This document shows positions 1-12,100 of a DNA stretch of 64,000 nt, piece after piece. The notes under the pieces were generated by a model. That model was not told the DNA's origin. It searched no databases and saw only the letters and a program-made list of their open reading frames with translations. The DNA comes from Anadara kagoshimensis. Its lineage: Eukaryota; Mollusca; Bivalvia; Arcoida; Arcidae. Location of the stretch: assembly GCA_021292105.1 (NCBI GenBank), contig CM037870.1:31367905-31431904 (forward strand). Direction: 5' to 3'. Each line of letters begins with the position of its first letter. Within the stretch, counting starts at the first letter, position 1. A program made the translations under genes and the position numbers.

Positions 1-177
1 AAAAGATGATTGAAGTTAGGTTGTATAAAAATATTTCATAGAGATTGTTTTAATATTTTATAACATATATATCTTATAACGTATAACATGCATTGTAATA
101 AAAAGAATTTTTAAGTAATATGTGAATTATCTTTTACATAAAATAATAAAACATAAAATAAAAAACAAGCATGCTAC

Positions 178-290
178 TCCATGTCCGAATCACAACCCAG
201 AAGCAAAGTAAATAGTTTGGAACTTAGATAGGTTAGACACGTGAACTTTAACTATGGAAGCGAGGTCGGGTGCTCTGGAAGGGTAAGCAC
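178..290 (-). repeat. Dispersed repeat X, copy 1
   Basis: Contains ccagaagcaaagtaaa and, further on, gaggtcgggtgctctggaag. Related to 1560-1715 in the same orientation and to 16430-16605 and 63620-63748 inverted. Class unknown; there are no clear TIRs. Confidence 0.6.
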
Positions 291-1149
291 CTCCTGTTTA
301 GCTAGCTGCATCCGCCACGTGTGTAATCAAAATTGTGGAAGGAACAACATGGAACTTTGGGACGTCTAATATGTCCAGGACAATCTTGGACACAGAAACA
401 TCATATATATAATATATATATATAATATATATATGGAGCATAATAAATTTTGAAATTAAACACAAACAAACAGTCCCATGTCTACCTCTTCACCCTTAAA
501 AGTAAAAACTTTGAGTACTGGCAAATTAATAAAAACACGTTAACAATGAGAAATTGTATTCCAAAACGGTTGCCTAATACTGCAAAATTAATACTGGTAT
601 AATAAGTTATTTAAAAGTAAAAACTGCAGTAGAAAATTCAAACATATACTTCGGAAATGATAATGTGTGTAGTAGAAAAATAGTTTAGAAGTGTTTTGGT
701 TGTCAACATCAGGTCTATCCAGTAAAGTAAACCAACACACTACAATCAGAATTAGCTTACTACAGAATAAAAGATATTGAGTGTCCAAATTGGAGTGTCG
801 TGTGTTTTTCAATCGAATGGTAGTTTAAGTTAAAGATGGATAATGCAAAAAATTGTTGCGGTCATTAAGGGGTTATTATTGCAATTATGAAGTAGTGATG
901 GAGAATAAAATTCATTATTTAATTTTTTTATTGCTATGATTGCAATTGCAACATGTTCTTGGAGTACTTGTCATGTATTAAATCCTTTTTTGTAAAATTC
1001 ATAGTAATTATTTAAGTATTTAAAAAATAATGTTTTACTATTTTTGCAAACTCATTCTGGAAACAATATTTACAATAGGTTCAATAGGACCTGTATCGTT
1101 CTACTAACAGTTTATTTAAGCATTGAGATATGGTAATTCTAATCGTATC

Positions 1150-1235
1150 ACTGTTGTAGCTATTCCGGGCAAACGAAATAAAGTACATTAGAGTTAGTGA
1201 GTTTGTTTAGTTCGCCTGGAATAGCTACAGCGGTT
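1150..1235. repeat. Short inverted repeat
   Basis: The arm gtagctattccgggc at the left pairs with gcctggaatagctac at the right, with a loop of about 45 bases. Probably a small foldback MITE end pair. Confidence 0.45.
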
Positions 1236-1559
1236 ATAGAACCTAGTTTACCTTTTCTCAACAATCAATGTATATATTCATATTTACAATGACACTGCTC
1301 CAAATTAAGATGATCGCCAATTTTTAAAAATTGAAATTCATGCCTTATACAACATGATACTGTGTTGACGCTATTGAATGATTATGGAATAAGTATAAAG
1401 GTCTTTGATTTATATACCCTTACACCACTATCCCTCATTGAGAGAATGTCTAAAACAAATTATTCACATGTCATTCTTTTACAAAAAACGACAAACCATG
1501 ATATAAATATTTAGTGCCGAGCAGAGATTCTGGAGACTCACCAAATCATTCAACTCTAC

Positions 1560-1715
1560 ATACAAACACGCATACCAATCAAAAACAAAGATCTCATTCC
1601 ATGTGAAAATGACAGTGCCGAAGCAAAGTAAAATATTTTAAACTGGAAGCTTATTTTAACATGTGATCTTCTATCTGGGACCAGGGAAGTGAGGCGGGAT
1701 GCTCCAGAAAGGTAA
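1560..1715 (-). repeat. Dispersed repeat X, copy 2
   Basis: Contains gccgaagcaaagtaaaa and gaggcgggatgctccag. Same family as 178-290. The open frame across it (1556-1741) is not a gene. Confidence 0.55.
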
Positions 1716-2396
1716 GTATCACCTCGTAACAAGAATTTCATTAGTCATGTAGTGACATAAAATAATTAAAAAATATTTTTTAATCAGACAAAATTGTTTT
1801 TAATGTAAAACAAATACTTAAAATTGCTAGTTTAAGCCATAAGAATCCTCTTGCAATATGCTTGCTCATTTTATAATGAAGACACAACATAATTCTACAA
1901 GAAACTTAATAAGCCATCTAGAAATAATTCAATTCTCCTTTGTTTTAAGAACTTTAATTGGTCAGATCTTTTCTGTTATCCATGTATGAAAGTATTGGTT
2001 CTCAGTGATGTCATACACAGAGGCACATTTTAATTTTACATGCACCACACCTATACTGAATTTTTTACTTGTTACAGCTATATTATTGTTTATATTGTTG
2101 CAAAAATTCTCATTTTCATTTCTGTAATAAAGACATAAAAGATGCATTTACCTTATGATGTTTAATAAATACATACATATATATATACTATCACATTATA
2201 ATAAGACAAAATACCTATTTTACCTGGTTATAGTAATATAAATAAACATTGAATACAATACAACAACAGACATACATGACACAAATTCCTTATATATTCT
2301 TTATCACAGGATTTCTATTCACAACACAAATGTATTGCAACATACGCATGAACAACAGAACAAGAGCTGCTAAAAGCCTGCAGCTTGAATTTGAAC

Positions 2397-2510
2397 ATGT
2401 AGTCCACCACTAAAACTGAAGCTTTGCATTTAGACATTTAGTCCACCACTAAAACTGAAGCTTTGCATCTAGACATTTAGTTCATCACTAAAACTGAAGC
2501 TCACCATCTG
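2397..2510. repeat. Minisatellite, about 50-bp unit, 3 copies
   Basis: The unit contains ccactaaaactgaagctttg, repeated at 2406, 2450 and, diverged, at 2487. Confidence 0.8.
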
Positions 2511-3550
2511 GTCCAACTCCAAAACTTTAACCAACGAAATTTACATGCATTTTTAAATGTAAACAAGACACTCAACACTGTTTGTCAATCATTATGTTCT
2601 ACGACAAAGTGACAATAAGATTTATATAAGGTATTACATACTTTCTTCTTTACCTAATGCAGGCAAACCAGCAAAAACGATAACATATTAGCATGTTGTT
2701 GCTAGCACCTATTGCAAGTGCTGAACTTTTGCACACAAATTTAAAATAAATATAACAATTCTGATTTTGAAACAACCTATAGTTAAACTGAAATTTCCAA
2801 ACAAAACCTTTTTATCAAGAAGTACTTGCATGTTGTTTGAACATGTATTTTCATTTATATTTTTGCACTCTTAAAAGAGCAAAATCTTATTGTTGACATT
2901 TTGCAAGGGGCTCATTTTCTCATTTTTTACCATTCTGGAGGCATGTAGCATATAACATGTATAATACATGACTTGCTGTTATTTTGGGTGACATTGAAAT
3001 TTTCTCAATTTTTTTTAATTAGCGAAAATAGGAAAGTTTCAACCATGGGGAAATAACCACTTTTACAGTTTACAGATGAAAAATGATCACTCCAGTTCTG
3101 AAAACAGCAGACTCGATACTTTATAGGTTTATAATCACACTGTATATTGCTTTATTTTAACTGCAGTTTAAATTTTCGTGGTCTTCTCGAGAGACATTAC
3201 TGAATGCCTCAAACTGTTAGATTTTGAGGCAGTTTTTTTTTTGCGGTAAAACACTTGATGGCAAATATAGCGAAAAATAAAACCACAGTGAAATATAGGC
3301 ATAATACAGTACTCAGACTTTTAACCATAATCAATATGAAAGACTTTTGGAAAATACAAAAATTATTTTTGTTGCCAAAAAAGAAAAAGCGACATTAAAA
3401 GATTTTTTTATCATGAAGGTAACCTTTGGTGTTCCATATGCAAATAATTTGTCAAAAACTTGCAAAAATAATTGGCTCTTAATATGTAAGCAAAATCTAT
3501 CAATACGCATGTAGAACAACATTGATATATCCCATCTTTATATATTTGGG

Positions 3551-3776
3551 TTATGTGCAAACAACATTGACCTGTCAGCTTGACCTTTAATTTCAATATT
3601 TATTATGGACTAGTACATTTATGTAGAGGGAACGCAGGTGTTTCTTGGTCTACATCATGTGAACCCTGCATTGTTTATGTAATAATGATGTACCCATTTA
3701 TTAGTTGGATCACCCTATAAGAATATTTCTACTGAAAGGTCAAACAGACAGGTCAATGTTGTTTGCCTATATGTGC
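3551..3776. mobile_element. Foldback MITE, GACCTGTC family, copy 1
   Basis: The left arm has gcaaacaacattgacctgtc and the right arm gacaggtcaatgttgtttgc, a near-perfect inverted repeat with about 150 bp between. Further copies are at 14597-14840, 34537-34750 and, diverged, 26834-27063. No coding capacity. Confidence 0.8.
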
Positions 3777-3846
3777 ATGAATAAGATATACAATAGCACA
3801 AACAGTTTCACACAGTAGTTATTTTCTCTTTAGCTAACACCACTAG

Positions 3847-4060
3847 TACAATACAGGCCTGTCAAAAGTTTAACACTGACCTAACAAGATGGAGCCGAAT
3901 GCTGGCTCCAGAGTGGCATATGGATAGCTAGTAGCCAAAAAGCCACCAAAAATAGATAGCACCTGATGCTGAGATAAGGTTAATGAGGAGTCCTTGTGCA
4001 CTGCGGATTTGTTATTAATTTGTTACCTAAGTGTTAAACTTTCGACAGGTCTGTATTGTA
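3847..4060. mobile_element. Foldback MITE, GTTTAACAC family, copy 1
   Basis: The left arm tacaatacaggcctgtc...gtttaacac is mirrored by gtgttaaac...gacaggtctgtattgta at the right. Copies are at 46211-46415 and 47666-48006. Confidence 0.8.
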
Positions 4061-4494
4061 CATAATAAAAGCTTTAAATATATACTGTATATGTTTTCAT
4101 TTTGATGTTTTAGTACATGTATTGAATATTATTTTATAAAAAACATTTAGTTTAAATGAATATGACTTTTTATAACATTAAATGACATTTGTATTTTATT
4201 TAAAAACACAGTTCTCAAAAAGGAACTTGGATATAATTGATAATAATTTTATTGTATATATAACCTGTAACTGATTGGTTAAAATTAATTAAAATTTTTT
4301 ATTATTATCATTATTATTTATTATTTTTTTAAATTTAAAATTCATCTTTAACATTATAAATAAAAAAGTCACGTAAATTAACAAAAGATATTAAAGATGT
4401 TTGATTCTAAGTCCCCTGTCTTACTAGAATATATTATTCCGTTAATGGGTGTGAATGTCTGAAAAAGTGTTTTTTTATATAGAAGTGAGAGACA

Positions 4495-4618
4495 GTTCAA
4501 TTGTGATATTTGAATTACAAGTGAGGGTTCAATTGTGATATTTGAATTACAAGTGAGGGTTCAATTGTGATATTTGAATTACAAGTGAGGGTTCAACTGT
4601 GATATTTAAATAACAAGT
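4495..4618. repeat. Minisatellite, 32-bp unit, 4 copies
   Basis: The unit begins ttcaattgtgatatttgaat and continues tacaagtgaggg. The first three copies are almost identical and the fourth is diverged. Confidence 0.9.
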
Positions 4619-4984
4619 GCATTTAACCCCTAACTGATTTGTTAAAAATAATTAGATTTATGAAAAAGTATTTTTTTTATATAGAAGGGAGAGACAGTAC
4701 AACTCCGATATCTGAATTACACGTGCTGAAGTAACACGTGCTCTCAGAAGGATCAAGAGGATAGACACATGCCTGCATATCTAGTCCAGTAAAGATGATA
4801 ACACTTGATGTCAACATTCGAGTTCAAGCTTGGAGAAGGACATAAGCAGGATAGGTAAAACACGCCCACGGGGTTAAACAAGTGCTGTCATAAGATCAGA
4901 CACATAAGCCTGCAAATCTGGTCCAGTAAAGATGTCAACAATCATGCCTAAGCTTGGGGAAGGACATAGGGTAGTCCTGGATTT

Positions 4985-5145
4985 TAAGAATTCATTATGA
5001 GTATATCCATATAGGATAGGAAAATCTCACCCGAGGGGTTGAAAATTTCAGTCAGAGACAAGGCTTGCTGAGTCTATGACCAGAAATGTTCAACCCCTAA
5101 GGGTGAAATTTCCATATTCTACATGGATCATAATGGAGTCTTTTT
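4985..5145. mobile_element. Foldback MITE, TCATTATGAGTAT family, copy 1
   Basis: The left arm ccatataggataggaaaatc, next to cacccgaggggttga, pairs with caacccctaagggtg and a matching right arm. A second copy is at 36030-36190. Confidence 0.7.
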
Positions 5146-5439
5146 CTTCCACTTTAATGTCAAATTTTGGACTCAAAAATGATTTACAAAAACATCGATG
5201 CCATGTCTGTAAAATCTAACTTTGTTATTTAATGTTCTACATCAAAATAAATATGACCATCGAAAAAGAATGTACCTAATTTTGGTTTATACAGATTATA
5301 TTAACAAAAAAACCAAAAAAAAAAAAAAAACTTAATTATTCTAAAATCCCAGATTAAAAATTCAAAATCATTTAAAACTTCTGAATTTTGAAGACTTGGG
5401 TGTCATTTTCCTTCAAGATGATGATCATGTTTCCCACAG

Positions 5440-6096
5440 GATGACATTATGCAATTGACTTTTTATTATGACTAGAGTTCACGTGGTCATGTGAGATATG
5501 CATATCTCACATTGCAAAAAACCCTATCTCACATAAGCAGGTATGGAAGAAATATCCTTCTCAGCTCAGCAAAAAACAGGAGGGTAAAAGTGTTTTTATA
5601 TCATTGTAACAAGAGTCACAGAGAGTACTAACCTTTTGTACAATAAAGTTCTTAAATGTCATTCATTTACAAATAATGCAGTTTGTTTCTGTACCTAAGA
5701 CTGAAGCCAATGTCCAGTACATTAGATAACACCATAAGTTTTTCTCCACCTGTAACAGGTGTGCTAAGAAAACCTGGAATCTGTTGTAAAAAATAGAAAC
5801 TTGTATTTAAAAATCAATTAATTGCTAATAAAAATGTTTTCCTGGATTTCCTGGATTTTAAGTTTTGTCCAATGGGAGTGAGAAACTTGGTAATTTAAAG
5901 TCAATAATTTCCTTGAATGTGTAATATCAAAAGAGCGGTCCTTTCTATCCTGCCATCCTGTTTTTGCTAAGGAAGGATTTCCTTGTTCACTTTTTCTTTC
6001 GTAGAGAAGCTTTATGCATTATCCTTCAGATGTGTTATTGCATGTGTTTCAATAACACATGTTAGTTGTGTAAAATACATGTACATCCATCCATCA
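5440..6096 (-). other. Probable ALS2 3' untranslated region
   Basis: Sequence immediately downstream of the stop codon. The first AATAAA I see on the minus strand reads from 5467 to 5462, so cleavage near 5445 is plausible. The end is inferred; no transcript evidence is available. Confidence 0.35.
5695..5780 (-). other. Exon-like open segment downstream of the ALS2 stop
   Basis: An 86-base block flanked by ttacaacag on its 5' side and gtacagaa on its 3' side. It is open in the frame reading IPGFLSTPVTGGEKLMVLSN and then VLDIGFSL. Entered from exon 29 (phase 0) it would run in frame to a stop soon after the possible donor. I do not recognise it. It may be an alternative last exon, an exon of the next gene to the left, or chance within the 3' UTR. 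Confidence 0.25.
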
Positions 6097-6141
6097 TTAG
6101 TGACTTGGCATTTTTTCATTATGAATTTGAAAATAACATGC
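6097..6141 (-). CDS. ALS2: ALS2 last coding exon (C-terminus and stop)
   Basis: Residues 1125-1138, reading [14 protein letters not shown], then TAA at 6099-6097. ACY.QI..EK is the conserved alsin C-terminus, so the stop is native rather than a truncation. The acceptor is tacatttcag. Confidence 0.94.
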   Translation of the reverse strand, partial: ACYFQIHNEKMPSH

Positions 6142-9100
6142 CTGAAATGTAAAAAAAAATAATTTATAATCATAACCTGTTTTATTTGAATCAATTTGAA
6201 AAAAAAGGTGAAAAATAAAGAACATGGCTTGTTTGTTTTTATAACCTACCAGGTGTTTGTTAACAAAAGTTGACATTTTCCATGTTATGTTGTGTGTACA
6301 TGTTAGCTTGTAAATATTCAATCAGTACTTGTAGTCATCTGACTTTGAAACATTAACATAATTTAAGAAATAACATTCTATCTGAGTGTATTCATTCGGT
6401 ATTATAAATGAGAGTCAGGAAAAGCATATTCAATGATCTGCTAAGCAGTTCATGTTAAATATGCTATTCCTGACTCTCATTCATAATACCAAATGAATAC
6501 ACTCAAATAGAATGTTATTTCTTATATTTACAATAAAAAAATATTGAAAACATGTCCGAAATGTAAAATTATCGCTACAATGATTTATTTCATTTGAGAT
6601 TCTGACAAACATACGGGATTGATGGAACAGCCTTGCTCCAAATAAGGATAGTTACGTTGGGACTAGACTTTGATGCTGACCAATCAAACAATGCATGATG
6701 TAATAGGATGACATTCTGTGACGTAATCAGATAGTTAAACGTTACGTTATCAGAAGTCATGACCCCACTCTGTATTCAAGAGCAATTCAATGCCAGTAAA
6801 AACAAATAAGTGAATTCCAATTGTAAATTTTATCAGTACTTTGAAATACACTGCCCTCCATAAATTATCCTACATGTTTAAAGCTGGTCCTATTACAACA
6901 GACTCAAAATCTTCACAAAATTAAATTGTTCAAAACATTATGATGGTAAAACTGAGTGTTTTTCAGCTAAAATAGTGTTTTTACCTTGAAAAGTATAATT
7001 TTCCCCAAAATTTCAGAAAATTTCAAGACAATTTATTTTCAAGAAAAACTACTTTATTACATACATTTAGATCATAAAATTAAGATATTACTTACAAATA
7101 CAGGAAAAACTTCAATATTACAATTGTATAAACACATTTGATATGATGACTATAACATGTATAATGGGTGTCTTCACATTTATCCAATATTTGATATTTT
7201 GATATGGGGAAAGGTAAATTTTATGTTTGATACATGACATCAAAGGAAAATGGAAACAATAGGTTGGCTTGGGTACTATGAACATGGAAATTCATACCTT
7301 TACCTTTTTGAAGATTAAATATACCTGGCTCTAGTTTCACAATAATTCTTTTATTAAGATTTTCCTTAATTTAAATCTGGCAAAATTGATACATTAATGA
7401 TTTTGGTAAATTTTAAAATACCCTGGAGTTTAATTTGTGATTTTGAAGATCACATAAGGCTTTGTCAAAAATATTTATTCTAAGTTTTATTAAGATTTTT
7501 CCTTAATTTAAATCTGGCAAAATTAATACATTAATAATTTTGGTAAATTTTGGTATAATGACCTATGAAATATACAAATTTGTTAAGTTATTTATGGACG
7601 GCAGTGTAAATTACACTGTCTCTGGTAAAAAATGACATAAAACGACTCTGCACCCACCAAGCTGTAGATGTGGTCTTTATCATCCACCAAATCACATTTC
7701 ACTCAAATATCAACTAATTTGTCAATAAGTTACATCAAATGAAAGAGCAAAGTCACACACCCCATACCCATTGCACCCACACATTGGACCCAATTAGAGC
7801 AACCTCACACACCCCATACCAAGTGCACCCACAAATTTGACCCTATTAGAAGAAATATTTGAGTACAAAGGGCCTTAACTCTCAATGAACCCACATATTG
7901 GACCTTATTAGAAGAAATATTTGAGTTCAAAGGGCCTTAACTCTCAATGCACTCACACAGTGGACCCTATTAGAAGAAATATTTGAGTACAAAGGGCCTT
8001 AACTCTCAATGCACTCACACAGTGGACCCTATTAGAAGAAAATTTGAGTTCAAAGGGCCTTAACTCTCAATGCTTATCAGGTCATGGTAAATGTGTTAAT
8101 GACATGAAGCAACTACAAGTAAAGGACACTTAACTGATGGTGTGCAAGTCCATTTCAATGCTAACACCAAGCATTCCTGGTGGTATCCCTTCCTTATTTA
8201 GCTGGACAATATGAATTTAATAGTCTTACTTAATGACCTACCACTGAGCTCAAATCCGTGTTTCTTAAGTCACCAGTATGTTGTTGTTGAATGTTGCTTA
8301 ACGTTGCATCAGCAATTTTTCAGCTATTTACAACCAAAACTACTTTATTAATCTCTATGAATTAATCTATGAACAAGTTCGTGTATGCATGTGAAGTGCC
8401 AGTGTGTTTTATGGTCTGCCTTGTACCAGCGTTCACTCAGGGCGACTTTAAGGTGCTAGCTCACTGAGTCAGTACGCCGCAGACAAACTCCCCCAGTCAC
8501 ATTAAACTGACACCGGGTGAACCAGTAAAGGCCAACCACAAGGAAAAATCACTTTCCCACATGTGGTCTGAACTCAAACTCACAGCAGTGAGAGACTCTG
8601 GATTTGTTAACTGACGTCTTATCCATTAGGCCACTGCTGCCTTTCACCAGTATGTGAATCTAACTAATTATCACATGGACACATGTTTTACTTATTAATC
8701 ACTCAAGGTGTTATTGAAAAACCTTGAAAGTTGTTATTGAACAAGCAAATAAAGTTAACTAGGGTCCCTTACCAGCAGGTTCTTTGTTTGAGATTTGCAC
8801 TTTTCCCAAAGGGCAATAACTTCCAGGAAAATTGGCAGCCCAACTCAGGTTAATGACATGCACATCTCCTGTCAGTTTTAATGCTAAGCATCGTGAAATA
8901 GTGCTACACAGATTTGGAGAATTCCTCCCGACAAGAAGTGTCTGGACATAACAATTTCAAAATGTAATGCAAAAATGTGTCACCCATTTTCCAACTAGAT
9001 TTCATGAAATGAATGAATTATAAGTCAGAAAAGACAAATATCAACATCAGATTTTAGCGCCTTCTTCGAAAGGTAGGGATAAAAACTTATAAAATTGTTA

Positions 9101-12100
9101 TTGGAAATAACCTTTAAAAGTTGACATTGAAAAACCTGTAAAGTTGTAAAGTAAATTAAAAAGTAAATGAAAACAAGCTTACATAGAGTGTTGTAAACAT
9201 GATTCCAAGTTCTCCATTTTCAAGGAAACGCTCCATAAGATCTTCAATCAAATGGATTTCTGCCCCTAGATGGCGTATCTTAGCACGGACAACAACATAT
9301 TGAAATATAGGAAACAATTCATCCATACACCACATATAATCTTCACCTAGTGTTGTTTGGACACTCTGAAAAATAGAGAATATAAAATGTTGCAGTTATG
9401 CGATTTCAAAGATTTTATTTGTAAGTAATAGTGTTCAGTGATATCATGATGTTAGCTTGGTTACACAATATCGCCATTGGCAAAACTTTGGTGACGATTA
9501 TCGCGTTTCCGATATATAATAACATCTCTAGTGGGGACACATTGCGAAAACTGCATTTTGCAACCAACGACGTCACAATCAAAGTCAAATTGTGACACCA
9601 TAGAGTGTGTAACTTAATCTTATCTATTAAAAAGAAGGAAATTCTTTTCTGATATGGGAGAAAATGTTTTTATTTAGTGGTTTCTATGTTGTTATAACAA
9701 GTTCTTGATTATTCTAGCTATGCTAGTACATGCTTACTTAGCTCCGGCAACATTCTATATTATATTATACATGTTATATAAAATATATAAGTAAGCCTTA
9801 TATAAGTCAGTTTTATATAACTAAGTCTTATGAAATAGTGTTTATTTTGTGTAAAAACTTAAAAGTTATTGTTGTTAGGTTAGGATAAGGAAATTAATTT
9901 TATACAAACAAACAAGGATGAAGGAATTAACAAAAATAGCTCTTTTCAAGGAAATAAGACATAGGATTGTGATAAGAATTGTCAAAAACAATCATGAGTT
10001 TGACATATATCAAAATTATTAAAAACAACCAGAAATTCAAATTGTCAAATATACCAAATAAATAAATAAACCTAACCCTTTCCAATCCTTTTGTATGGTG
10101 TAGGATAGTTTTATGTACGTCATCAGAAGAAATCATGAATTTGACATTTTGAAATCTGAATTCTAAGGTATCAATAAACAAGAATCTCATTGGCCTTTTT
10201 GCTCACCTGAAAACATGTTCAATATATCAGAACTTGTAGTATTATAAAGGACAAAGATGCACAGCTACAATTTCCAAAAAAACTTGCCCCAAGGATGCTA
10301 CATCTAATATATCTAAGGTCTAAGAATTGTGCATTTTTAATTTATTTATAGGTGTAACTTTAGTTTTCCTTTTTTGGTCTCCAAAGCCAAGATTTGTGCA
10401 AATTAATTACCACTTGTCCTTAGGATACCTCATTAAAAACATCTAATATCTAGTTACTTCATATCTATTTAAGATTTTTTAAATTAATTTAGAGGGTGTC
10501 TGTACAATTTTCCCTTCCAAGAACAGGTGGAAATTAATTTGCACAACTAAGCTAAACTTGGTAAAATATATTTTGGTTCTTTGGATATTTTTTTAACCCC
10601 TTGAAAAAAAATTTTTGTTTAACAATTTTGGTCCAACCACTACTGCTGTCTATAGTGCTGTAAAATTAAAACTGTTGTAATATGTAATTACAGTACATGT
10701 ATGTATGATTTTGGATACAAGAAAACAATACTTACTTTTGTAATTTCAATAAATGTATTGTGTATAACTTGAAGCTTTTCCTTTGGGCTGAATGCAGTGC
10801 TGGAAAATATTTCAAAAAATTATTATTATATATTGTTTTAATATAAGGTTTTTGTCATATAAAACTACTCACTAATATCTGAACAAGAAGCCCAAAAGGA
10901 ACTCAATTGGCAATTATTTTATGCATTTCATTATTTCATTAATAGCAAGAAAATATTATGTTAAGTGGCATCATACACAGCCAATTTTTGCTCATGTGAA
11001 ATCCATGTGAATCTCACATGTCTCAATTCACATGAAATTTTTCATGTGAAATTCACGTAAACAAAAATTGGCTGTGTATGGTAATGACAGCCACCTTGGA
11101 TTACTAGGGCAGATCACAAGGTCACCTGGTAAAAATTAACCCACTTAGGAACCTTCCACTTCAAAGCTGGATAAAATTGGCCAAGTGCTTTCTGAGAAGA
11201 ATAAAAGTTTACACACACACAGATGCAGGCTTCAATGTGTCATAAGCTCAGCTGGCTATTACTAGTTAAGCTAAAAACGGCGGCAGAGTATTTCCAGAAA
11301 AAAATTATCATAAGAGATTGATAAATAGACAGTTTTGCTGACACTAACTAACTGACAGATCACTGGCCACGCCCACAATGTTCCGACACTGGTCACCACC
11401 ATGGTACCAAAACAAGGTCAAGGCAACTAATGATGTACTAGTGTCAGTGACATCATTAAACGGCACAATTCGGGCTGAGTTTTCATTCTTTTTGCATGTA
11501 ATTTAAGCATATCAGACCTTTGTCGGAACATTATGGGCATGGCCGGCGATACATCAATTTACTTAAAAAAAACTAGACCTTTCCAAGGCTCTTCAAAAAT
11601 GTTAAATGTGCATAAAATAATTTAAAAAAAAATTCAGTATCACATGTCATTATACAATGTGTCCATTAGCTCATTCCAAATCTTGAGTTTTTAATCAATG
11701 ATTAAAAGTTTGTTTTTCCTATTTTGTTGTTGTTGAAGCTTGGCTGTTTTTGTTTACATCAAATTACAGCTGCATATTTTATTTTTCATTTCAAACATAT
11801 ATACACGTGTATACTACTGATTATGGGAATGGTCAAGAAAAGGATTGAAGTGGAGTAGTGGTGTTAAATGCTCCAGTCACGATTCTTTCATTCACACAGA
11901 AGCAATCAGTTGTGGAATGATGAAGTGATCCAAAAGCCAGTGGTTAATGACCAAAAGCCAGCTGCTTAATGACCAAAAGTCAGCTGCTTAATGACCAAAG
12001 ACCAAAAGCCAGCTGCTTAATAACCCATAAGATAGTGCTTAATGACCAAAAGTCCGGTCTTAATGACCAAAAACCAGTGGTTAATGACCATACATAGCAC

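Larger units (their letters stand above)
1..5439. other. Region downstream of ALS2, repeats only
   Basis: No coding exon is recognised on either strand. It holds an AT microsatellite at 402-434, two copies of a dispersed repeat (178-290, 1560-1715), minisatellites at 2397-2510 and 4495-4618, two foldback MITEs (3551-3776, 3847-4060) and one at 4985-5145. The short open frames here overlap these repeats or are isolated. Confidence 0.6.

Noticed and set aside
9927..10190. 87-codon minus-strand hydrophobic frame
   Set aside because: AT-rich intron sequence; Phe/Ile/Leu-rich composition is expected by chance and nothing matches.
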